Assembly (NCBI GenBank): GCA_029565415.1
Contig: JAKQOH010000039.1
Location: forward strand, 1 to 12,273
DNA: 12,273 bases
Origin: Candidatus Rifleibacteriota bacterium
GTDB taxonomy: Bacteria; Riflebacteria; Ozemobacteria; Ozemobacterales; Ozemobacteraceae
Direction of reading: 5' to 3'
Shown: piece after piece, positions 8,801-12,273 of the stretch
Position numbering within the stretch: the stretch's first letter is position 1
Layout of the letters: the number at the start of each line of letters is the position of its first letter
Made by a program: the position numbers and the translations under genes
Notes under the pieces: generated by a model
Seen by the model: only the letters and a program-made list of their open reading frames with translations
The model's database searches: none
What the model was told of the DNA's origin: nothing

Positions 8801-8926
8801 TTCGATCCGGAGACGGAGTTCGTGTCCGATCATCAGCACCGGCACGAGCGTGAGCAGGAGGGGAAGCAACAGCCCCGCCCACGTCCCTCCGCCGCGCTTC
8901 TCAGCCTTCGCGCTTCTCAGTTCCAT
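2855..8926 (-). CDS. Giant tandem receptor-type class III adenylate cyclase with complementary C1-like and C2-like catalytic domains
   Basis: The 2023-residue protein consists of two fused receptor cyclases. Half one: TM about 17-33, outside region 35-360, TMs about 383-400 and 412-432, second outside region to 720, TM 722-745, HAMP about 746-795, cyclase domain about 815-1000. Half two: TM 1041-1060, outside region, TMs about 1340-1362 and 1380-1400, outside region, TM 1738-1755, HAMP about 1757-1810, cyclase domain about 1835-2020. A proline-rich linker (1003-1038) joins them. Domain one keeps metal Asp827 and Asp871 but has Arg867, Ser942, Lys949 and Glu953 at base-selecting and transition-state positions. 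Domain two has Ala1845 and Glu1889 at the metal sites but keeps Lys1885, Thr1956, Asn1963 and Arg1967. One composite ATP site is inferred, making cAMP in response to an unknown outside signal. The ATG at 8926 precedes a TM directly but lacks a clear ribosome site; a GTG at 9016 would add 30 residues. Confidence 0.88.
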   Translation of the reverse strand: MELRSAKAEKRGGGTWAGLLLPLLLTLVPVLMIGHELRLRIEARQESASRAWQQEAQTVARRWNRASTLGFWAETFAARFRHRFERRLTRAAVPHGPPSPSLLGGYAGDVRREALPKGFPPPRIWLFALSASPDEAPRPVTGPGFETLYGRLIGSLFHEIDRRERFEPGRPRPASWKQTLDRMFGFGASPELFDVTTRGAAFPVLFQGQAALCVWDQIRHDGEPVAMFLAIIPSNLEDHIVARRLCFANWNLIAGRRQIEPVFFPFPLAASAPIRPLVRPHTSVTTEPGLRNFLRRKASQLRFRPAGSPRDPAAGDIDTWYLQRQLYNSIGEIRLPDHELGLVLEAGQRHLACWVTLDTLAGGLGLLIGRTPRISGPGPVLAGTGPFLLWLVAWGLVLLRAGLSHGLPAFGIRTQLAFWFLCLASLPLVTALSETDKLLTDLRQNLLRQYDQELSQALQELENENAALTQRFTGECRRHLGKADLVAALADSQCAGRSATTVFGGLWNRLSESGLPLRSLTLFGHGGLEMSRHDARISPELGTSLVNFLRPPAQSLLRQLSPGLDARFRVDKPRSSGALLENLVTASKDEMTQRNRQLGETMAGNQRLLKFHQFLERAGETWFVAVVFWEQSEAYIRHIRPRITGIAARHQADLEVTRRTPDGDLSVARSAGPLHGRGETTRSSGGARIVSRPSGVLPGFHLTAARPLAPLARQLAAETRRVVAGVAGNLLLLFLAGGALAAWLTTPLMRMVTALRDVAAGQLDRNLGMNREDELGRTAGTLDAMTDWLRERRAMSLFVAPQVLEAVSGDPAGHAPRKRALVALVSDIRSFTTLSESHPPETVFEALNRHFRAMTPAIKAEGGIIDRFIGDAIQAVFYESDGSEPAARRALLAARRMMSAHGALQADRAAAGRFTYGIGVGVAAGEAVCGVIGTEQVRQDYSVVGEVIKQAGELEAASKAGRATLIICDDAVVSASGTPEAFLPVPGHPGAFEALADDIAFQSPASPVGLSSADAPPPPASFGEVPSDKHAESGAWSGKQLAFLCLLAAGLVYSAIGMLTTAWRERALARESTALRHDLRLLSSTNEPVLQISHHLTRTITGPRPDRTSFAGVMARLRRLRHPYPGLAWCVFRHIPGADAGPAAITAASTRLVEAVGEPFATHPRDTVALLSSLKMILTEGSSAPSAASRQTRRTSEFLGLPAAEAGAKVFDAYANLTQCNLASQTGFLLWYPLPRDGWWDEHRRMTEAGPLPSSHAARWWTGLRGGVLLFLPARSVNAASGFRALRANLAARGTRLVSEDLLATFPGSESDRFIRRSATLEHHPGLTAIRPLPQPPAWMGMLDLLLTLLTGLLIIGSILLAFSETPSWFARLLPSGLIPRLAAAFVLALAPSLVIGWLAGERRLLERQARLLDETSDRIHAELSCFDEGMSWYISHNMNTLRHLATRPDLSRRIEQIARIPDPSRKQAEVANLMEEVYRRSWASCLTPGNMHAIGPGGISGIIAITAADQANAHLRELFECVYNQVMRRISPAFLTEARPGGGKDHLLDDLKGEEIKYLLLSLLPPREFATLMAAPIAHQLLVWGLNSHETFRIYAPDGRGAPLLALQLHLTDKALLLQQLRNRWEEHAGTGRSVPSMTGNDLRIAMPFTTVTMKQARTGERFTAEARTFLADPVSIETDMLAGTARIPVHTVVGSASSATLLVAVPGERQREFILRGRLPYGIYLERLKREADGRRAALVLLLLLTIYTAFRTAARFLEPVRALDRAAGEIMRERFETRLPTNRRDEFGLLAQAFNAMAQGVEEGRRLRMFVSDAVRSAATDEARSRAARAGESRQAAVLFAAPAGFGSLLHERTPESLVALLNRHLTVLSGMIRSQGGEIDKFIGEKILAVFDAERYGDLERASRAAAAAARNMSEAAARLEGGLALPLGIGIVSGPVLAGIMGTPEVRLEYTVIGDTVNSAARLCELALKGGGGIVLDTTTATAIAPTTPGRIEAGSVTPVGEILVKGKARRIPVFRLA
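2867..3424 (-). other. Second cyclase homology domain (C2-like: base and transition-state residues kept, metal site lost)
   Basis: Residues about 1835-2020 of the giant protein. VLFAAPAGFG (1841-1850) replaces the usual F-A-D-I-x-G-F-T, so the first metal Asp is Ala1845. DKFIGEK (1884-1890) keeps the adenine-selecting Lys1885, but the second metal Asp is Glu1889. YTVIGDTVNSAAR (1955-1967) is a textbook match carrying Thr1956 (the Lys-Thr pair of class IIIb adenylate cyclases), Asn1963 and Arg1967. VKGKARRIPVF near the end (2010-2020) contains Lys2011, at the place of the phosphate-binding lysine. I checked the codons for Ala1845, Lys1885, Glu1889, Asn1963 and Arg1967 directly in the bases. 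Confidence 0.9.
5870..5878. repeat. Nine-base G homopolymer (C on the coding strand) in the inter-receptor linker
   Basis: Nine consecutive G encode, on the minus strand, prolines in the run Ala-Pro-Pro-Pro-Pro-Ala (residues 1015-1020) between the two receptor halves. A one-base slip would separate the first half from the second. The second half has no in-frame ATG, GTG or TTG between this tract and its first TM; the first in-frame ATG is Met1058, inside that TM. The fused reading frame therefore depends on the tract length being correct. Confidence 0.95.
5927..6484 (-). other. First cyclase homology domain (C1-like: metal site kept, base and transition-state residues lost)
   Basis: Residues about 815-1000 of the giant protein. 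LVSDIRSFTTLSE (824-836) carries metal Asp827, and DRFIGDAIQAVF (866-877) carries the second metal Asp871, with Arg867 in place of the adenine-selecting Lys. YSVVGEVIKQAGE (941-953) aligns without gaps to the YTVIGDTVNSAAR of domain two: Thr becomes Ser942, Asn becomes Lys949 and Arg becomes Glu953. The C-terminal phosphate-binding lysine also appears to be lost (PVPGHPG, 984-990, with Pro986 at that place). I checked the codons for Asp827, Lys949 and Glu953 in the bases. The fold-defining hydrophobic pattern is intact, so this is a selectively altered domain and not a decayed one. Confidence 0.9.
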
Positions 8927-8982
8927 AACGTGTTCGCCAAGGGTACCACAAAAACCACCCGCCGGCCGCCCAGCCGGAAACG

Positions 8983-9048
8983 TTGCACGACAGAGGCGCA
9001 AAGCCCCTTCCCCCACAAAGAGACGAAAGCACGAAGAACAGTCAAAGA
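8983..9048 (-). repeat. Degenerate CTTCGTGCTTTCGTCTCTTTGTG-type intergenic repeat
   Basis: Read on the minus strand, this stretch gives CTTCGTGCTTTCGTCTC, TTTGTGG, then CTTTGCGCCTCTGTCGTGC: imperfect units built on CTTyGTG / CTTTGyG with a spacing of roughly 7-9 bases. The composition differs from the coding DNA on both sides. From memory, similar runs recur between genes in many unrelated bacterial genomes, but I cannot check this. The alternative GTG start (9016) of the cyclase gene falls inside it, which argues against that start. Confidence 0.45.
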
Positions 9049-9069
9049 TATATCATTGGTGAATGCTTG

Positions 9070-9094
9070 GTTCCCTGGTGACTGGCAGGGGAAC
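9070..9094. other. Possible intergenic hairpin
   Basis: GTTCCCTG (9070-9077) can pair with CAGGGGAAC (9086-9094), with one bulged G and an eight-base loop. No T run follows on either strand, so it is not a convincing intrinsic terminator. It could act in a transcript leader or as a binding site; the sequence does not decide. Confidence 0.4.
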
Positions 9095-9111
9095 TCGTTA
9101 CAAGGGCCGGT

Positions 9112-9244
9112 CCGCAGATGACGCAGATGGCCGGATGAAAACCGGAATGTCCTCATGGGTTGAGGGGTCCGCCGCATACAGAACATCAGGTGGATCCAGG
9201 CGCTTTTCATCTGTGTTCATCTGCCCTTCATCTGCGGATTCCGG
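9112..9244. repeat. Inverted pair of CATCTG/CAGATG repeat arrays
   Basis: The left arm (9112-9145) carries CCGCAGATG, ACGCAGATGG and CCGGATGAAAA. The right arm (9204-9244) carries TTTTCATCTGTGTT, CATCTGCCCTT and CATCTGCGG followed by ATTCCGG. The reverse complement of the right arm starts with CCGCAGATGA and ends in GATGAAAA, just like the left arm, so the arms are inverted copies around about 60 bases. Units repeat every 9-11 bases, close to one helical turn. Another CAGATG lies at 9283-9288. The centre holds a small CCTCA/TGAGG hairpin (9151-9165). No gene is visible in 8927-9366. Confidence 0.6.
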
Positions 9245-9300
9245 TCTCGTTCGATCTCGCACTTGTCGCACGGAGGTTCCGGCAGATGAATGCGGGAGAC

Positions 9301-9329
9301 TTGCCAAGGTTGCGCCTCTCCCGTAGAAT
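9301..9329 (+). promoter_or_regulatory. Candidate sigma70-type promoter for the xanthine-dehydrogenase-family operon
   Basis: TTGCCA (9301-9306), a 17-base spacer and TAGAAT (9324-9329) match the sigma70 consensus at 5 of 6 positions in each hexamer with ideal spacing. Transcription would start around 9335-9337, giving a leader of about 30 bases that ends in the GGAAGGAG ribosome site before the ATG at 9367. Position and orientation fit the divergent plus-strand operon. Not experimentally shown. Confidence 0.6.
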
Positions 9330-9333
9330 GCCG

Positions 9334-9345
9334 GATCATATGATC
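9334..9345. promoter_or_regulatory. 12-base perfect palindrome at the predicted transcription start (candidate operator)
   Basis: GATCATATGATC is a perfect 12-base palindrome beginning five bases after the -10 hexamer and covering the expected start site. A dimeric repressor bound here would block initiation. The sequence does not resemble a CRP/FNR site (TGTGA-N6-TCACA or TTGAT-N4-ATCAA), and the binding protein is unknown. It lies 10 bases upstream of the AAGGAG core. Confidence 0.45.
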
Positions 9346-9366
9346 TCTTCGGGGAAGGAGTAGTGC

Positions 9367-10182
9367 ATGCATCACGAGTTTGAGTATATCGCCCCGCGAA
9401 GCCGCACCGAGCTTCTCGCGACGCTGAAGAAGTTCGGCAGCCGCGCGAGACTGCTGGCGGGCGGCACCGACCTGCTGGTCGACATCCGCGTCGGGCACAA
9501 CGTTCCGGAAACCGTCATCGACGTGAAGTATATCGATGAATATAACAAGATCCGGTGGGATGCGAAGGAAGGCCTTTCCATCGGCGCGACCGTGACTTGC
9601 ATCGAGCTGATGAACGACAAGACCGTCCGGGCGAAGTTCCCGCTGCTGGTCGAGGCGGCCGGGCACATCGCCTCGCCCCAGGTTCGCAACCGCGCCACCA
9701 TCGCCGGAAACCTCTGCACGGCTTCCCCCTGCGCCGACATGGGCTGTTCCCTGCTTGCCTATGGCGCCTCGATCGAGCTCGCTTCCGAAAAGAAGACCCG
9801 CATCATCCCGCTCGTGGAGTTCTTCACGGGGGTGAAGAAGACGCAGCGCCAGCCCGACGAGGTGGTCCAGCGCATCATCGTTCCGGCCGCGATGGCCAGC
9901 GCGCGCGGCGCGATGGAAAAGCTCAAGCGCATCAAGGGCCACGACCTCGCCGTCGTCAGCGTCGCGATGGTGAAGACGGCGAAAACCCTCCGGGTCGGCA
10001 TCGGCTCCTGCGCCCCGACCCCGATCGTGCTGAAGGATCTGCCCGCGTCGGCCTCGGTGAAGACCGTCGTCGACGAAGCCCTCAAAACCGTCAAGCCGAT
10101 CGATGACATCCGCGCCTCGAAGGAATACCGTCTCGCGATGGTCCAGTCCTTCGTCGAGAAACTTCTCGCAACGCTCAAGTGA
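9367..10182 (+). CDS. xdhB: Xanthine-dehydrogenase-family hydroxylase, FAD-binding subunit
   Basis: The 271-residue protein is the flavin subunit of a three-part molybdenum hydroxylase. It carries both FAD-binding signatures of the family: AGGTDLL (31-37) and, after SPQVRNRA (103-110), TIAGNLCTASPCAD (111-124). The C-terminal part (about 170-270) fits the usual CO-dehydrogenase flavoprotein C-terminal domain. It is slightly short for the family (often about 260-300). It passes electrons from the 2Fe-2S subunit to NAD or another acceptor in the cytoplasm. The ATG at 9367 has GGAAGGAG ending six bases upstream and a promoter-like pair at 9301-9329. The stop at 10180-10182 is followed 23 bases later by the 2Fe-2S subunit ATG. 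The gene order FAD, FeS, Mo is that of coxMSL-type operons. The symbol follows E. coli naming; purine specificity is inferred from the neighbours and not shown. Confidence 0.93.
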   Translation: MHHEFEYIAPRSRTELLATLKKFGSRARLLAGGTDLLVDIRVGHNVPETVIDVKYIDEYNKIRWDAKEGLSIGATVTCIELMNDKTVRAKFPLLVEAAGHIASPQVRNRATIAGNLCTASPCADMGCSLLAYGASIELASEKKTRIIPLVEFFTGVKKTQRQPDEVVQRIIVPAAMASARGAMEKLKRIKGHDLAVVSVAMVKTAKTLRVGIGSCAPTPIVLKDLPASASVKTVVDEALKTVKPIDDIRASKEYRLAMVQSFVEKLLATLK

Positions 10183-10205
10183 GCATCGGCAAAGGAACGA
10201 ACAAT

Positions 10206-10703
10206 ATGCAGATGCACAGAATCAAGGTGAAGATCAACGGGAAACAGTACGAGCGCGAGGTGCCGGGACATCGCAGTCTCCTGCACTTCATCCGCCAGGA
10301 CATCGGCCTGACCGGCACCAAGGAAGGCTGCGGGGCCGGCGAGTGCGGTGCCTGCACCGTTCTCGTGAACGGCAAGACGATCAACTCGTGCCTCGCGCTT
10401 GCCGCCGAGTTCGACGGCGCCGAGATCGAGACGGTCGAAGGCGAGGCGAAGAACGGCAACCTGAGCAAGCTCCAGGAGGCCTTCCATCGCAATCACGCCG
10501 TCCAGTGCGGCTTCTGCACGCCCGGCATGCTGATGTCGGTGAAGTCCCTGCTGAAGGTCCATCCGAAGCCGACCGAGGAGCAGATCAAGGAAGCCATCGA
10601 AGGCAACTTCTGTCGTTGCACCGGCTACCGCCAGATCATCGAGGCCGTCCAGGACGCCACCGGCCAGCTGAAGAAGAAGGAGGAACTGAAGCGTGTTTCA
10701 TGA
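10206..10703 (+). CDS. xdhC: Xanthine-dehydrogenase-family hydroxylase, 2Fe-2S subunit
   Basis: The 165-residue protein has the two 2Fe-2S domains of this family. The N-terminal plant-ferredoxin-type cluster is held by Cys42, Cys47, Cys50 (GCGAGECGAC) and Cys62. The C-terminal helical domain cluster is held by Cys101, Cys104 (QCGFCTPGM) and Cys136, Cys138 (NFCRCTGY). It relays electrons from the molybdenum centre to the flavin. I chose the ATG at 10206 because AAAGGA lies nine bases upstream and the protein then begins directly with the family's beta strand (MHRIKVKINGK). The GTG at 10179, overlapping the previous stop, would add nine residues with no support. The end overlaps the next gene by 11 bases. 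The symbol is the E. coli name for this subunit, not the unrelated XdhC insertion factor. The basic tail KKKEELKRVS is unremarkable. Confidence 0.94.
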   Translation: MQMHRIKVKINGKQYEREVPGHRSLLHFIRQDIGLTGTKEGCGAGECGACTVLVNGKTINSCLALAAEFDGAEIETVEGEAKNGNLSKLQEAFHRNHAVQCGFCTPGMLMSVKSLLKVHPKPTEEQIKEAIEGNFCRCTGYRQIIEAVQDATGQLKKKEELKRVS

Positions 10704-12273
10704 CGTGCCGCACAAGGACCTCAAAGCCGTCGGCCGCGATTTCGGCCGCATCGATACCGTCGAGAAGCTGACCGGCGCCGCCCTCTACACCGGCGATCTC
10801 GTGATGCCCGGCATGCTGTATGGGAAAGTCCTGCGCAGTCCGCACGCGCGGGCCCGCATCAAGCGCATCAACACGGCGAAAGCCGCGAAACTGCAGGGTG
10901 TTCATGCCGTCCTGACGGGGAAAGACCTCGACTACCGCGTCGGCCTGTACATCGTCGACAAATACATCCTCGCGAAGGATGTCGTGCGCCACTTCGGCGA
11001 GGCCGTCGCCGCCGTCGCCGCCGAGACGCCCGAGATTGCAGAGGAGGCCCTCCGCCTGATCGAGGTCGAGTATGAGCCGCTCGAGGCGGTGCTCGACCCG
11101 AAGAAGGCCCTCGACAAGAAGGCGCCGCTCGTCCACCCGGATCTCAAGGACTACTCATTCGTCGAAGCGGCCTTCACGCCGGTTCCCGGAACGAACATCG
11201 CGAACCATACGAAGCTTCGCAAGGGCGATGTCGAGCAGGGCTTCAAGGACGCCGACTTCGTCATCGAGCGCGAATACACCAACCCCAACGTCCAGCACGT
11301 GCCGATGGAGACACATGTCTGCGTCTGCCGCTGGGAAGTGAAGGACCGCGTCACGATCTACACCTCGGCCCAGTCGCCCTTCACCGTCAGAAACCTGTTC
11401 GCCTACTCGTTCAAAATCCCGCACAATAATATACGTGTCATTATTCCCTATGTCGGCGGCGGCTTCGGCGGCAAGGCCGGCATCGATCTCGAGCCTCTCG
11501 CGTGCTGCCTTTCCCGGGCGGCGGGCGGCCGGTTCGTCAAGGTCACGGCGACGCGCGAGGAGGAGTTCAGCCTGCTTCCGTGCCGATCCGGCCTCATCTA
11601 TAACATCAAGACCGGCGTGAAGAAGAACGGGAAGATCGTCGCCCAGAAGATGACGATGTACTGGGACGCCGGCGCCTACGCCGATTATGCCGTGAACGTT
11701 ACCCGCGCCTCGGGCTACTCTGCCGGCGGGCCGTACGAATACCCCAACGCCTGGGTCGACGCCTACACGATGTACACGAACAAACCGTGGGGAACCGCAT
11801 ATCGCGGCTTCGGCCACGTCGAGTTCTCGTGGGGCCTCGAGCGCCACATGGACCTGTGCGCGCGTACGATCGGCATGGATCCGCTAGCGTTCCGGCTTGC
11901 CAACACCCTGAAGCCGGGCTCCGTGACCATCACCGGCGAGAAGATCACCGACCACACCGGCAACATCTCGAAGTGCCTCGAAACTGTATCGAAAGCTATA
12001 AATTACGGCAAGATCACGCCCGCCGAGAAGGCCCGCATGCAGAAGGAAGGGCTGAAAATCGGCAAGGCCGTCGTCGGACTCCACAAGGCCCCCGCGATGC
12101 CGTCGTTCACGGGCACCTGCGCGATCCTCAAGATGAACGAGGACGGCACCGTGAACGTCAGTCTGTCGCTGACCGAGATCGGCGCCGGCACTTACACCTC
12201 GCTCGTCCAGATCGTCGCCGAAACCCTCAGGTTCCCGGTCTCGATGGTCCGCCTGCCGATGGAGATCGGAAGA
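10693..12273 (+). CDS. xdhA: Xanthine-dehydrogenase-family hydroxylase, molybdopterin-binding subunit; 3' end beyond window
   Basis: The first 527 residues are visible without a stop; the family is usually about 750-800 residues. The N-terminal domain starts with the typical GRIDTVEKLTGAALYTGDL segment (18-36) and contains VLRSPHARA (46-54) and AVLTGKDL (72-79). The large domain shows QHVPMETHV (201-209), the cofactor loop YVGGGFGGKAG (253-263), a TREEEF segment (287-292) and YRGFGHVEF (370-378). The catalytic Glu lies in the missing C-terminal part. This subunit binds molybdopterin and hydroxylates the substrate with water-derived oxygen. It starts with GTG at 10693, preceded by AAGGAGG nine bases upstream, and overlaps the 2Fe-2S gene by 11 bases, so translation is probably coupled. 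The substrate could be xanthine, hypoxanthine or another N-heterocycle or aldehyde; the nearby fdrA/ylbE genes favour a purine. The symbol follows E. coli naming. Confidence 0.92.
   Translation, partial: MFHDVPHKDLKAVGRDFGRIDTVEKLTGAALYTGDLVMPGMLYGKVLRSPHARARIKRINTAKAAKLQGVHAVLTGKDLDYRVGLYIVDKYILAKDVVRHFGEAVAAVAAETPEIAEEALRLIEVEYEPLEAVLDPKKALDKKAPLVHPDLKDYSFVEAAFTPVPGTNIANHTKLRKGDVEQGFKDADFVIEREYTNPNVQHVPMETHVCVCRWEVKDRVTIYTSAQSPFTVRNLFAYSFKIPHNNIRVIIPYVGGGFGGKAGIDLEPLACCLSRAAGGRFVKVTATREEEFSLLPCRSGLIYNIKTGVKKNGKIVAQKMTMYWDAGAYADYAVNVTRASGYSAGGPYEYPNAWVDAYTMYTNKPWGTAYRGFGHVEFSWGLERHMDLCARTIGMDPLAFRLANTLKPGSVTITGEKITDHTGNISKCLETVSKAINYGKITPAEKARMQKEGLKIGKAVVGLHKAPAMPSFTGTCAILKMNEDGTVNVSLSLTEIGAGTYTSLVQIVAETLRFPVSMVRLPMEIGR

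Noticed and set aside
8927..9016. N-terminal extension of the cyclase from GTG at 9016
   Set aside because: The added 30 residues are translated repeat sequence, without a ribosome site, and would precede a natural N-terminal TM; kept only as an alternative.
9217..9942. Minus-strand frame of 241 codons across the intergenic region and the FAD subunit gene
   Set aside because: Antisense to the AGGTDLL and TIAGN motifs of the flavin subunit; no family match.
10179..10205. Earlier GTG start for the 2Fe-2S subunit
   Set aside because: It adds nine residues not typical of the family, and the ATG at 10206 has the better-placed AAAGGA.
1..12273. CRISPR arrays, tRNA or rRNA genes, insertion sequences
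   Set aside because: I found no regular repeat-spacer pattern, no tRNA-like cloverleaf or conserved rRNA segment, and no transposase or terminal repeats.

Overview
The window is GC-rich bacterial DNA with two divergently oriented metabolic gene blocks, separated by one very large signalling gene. The codon pattern is uniform, stops are standard, and most starts have good Shine-Dalgarno sites. I cannot name the organism with confidence. Giant membrane cyclases next to anaerobic-type purine/ureide genes would suit an uncultivated, multi-sensor anaerobe such as Candidatus Riflebacteria, but that is a guess.

Minus strand, right to left. Bases 8926-2855 encode one 2023-residue membrane protein made of two complete receptor-type class III nucleotide cyclases fused head to tail. 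Each half has the order TM, large outside region, two TMs, second outside region, TM, HAMP, cyclase domain. The two cyclase domains have lost complementary catalytic residues. The first keeps the metal aspartates but lacks the base-selecting lysine and the Asn/Arg pair. The second keeps Lys, Thr, Asn and Arg but lacks the first metal Asp, and the second is Glu. This is the C1/C2 division of labour of animal transmembrane adenylyl cyclases, and it is the standout observation here. Then follow fdrA (2770-1238), a 68-residue gene that is the detached C-terminal domain of FdrA (1232-1026), and ylbE/allG (1009 to beyond base 1). In E. coli, FdrA, YlbE and YlbF (AllF, AllG, AllH) are linked to oxamate carbamoyl transfer at the end of anaerobic allantoin breakdown.

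Bases 8927-9366 are a 440-base intergenic region with no convincing gene. It holds degenerate short-period repeats (CATCTG-type units in inverted orientation, and a GACGAAAGCACGAAG-type run), a possible hairpin, and a good sigma70-like promoter with a 12-base perfect palindrome at the expected transcription start.

Plus strand, 9367 to the end. Three tightly packed genes encode the FAD, 2Fe-2S and molybdopterin subunits of a xanthine-dehydrogenase-family hydroxylase, the last one cut by the window end. Purine hydroxylation and oxamate carbamoyl transfer lie at opposite ends of one catabolic route, so the window probably belongs to a purine/ureide utilisation locus. Whether the cyclase takes part in its control is unknown.
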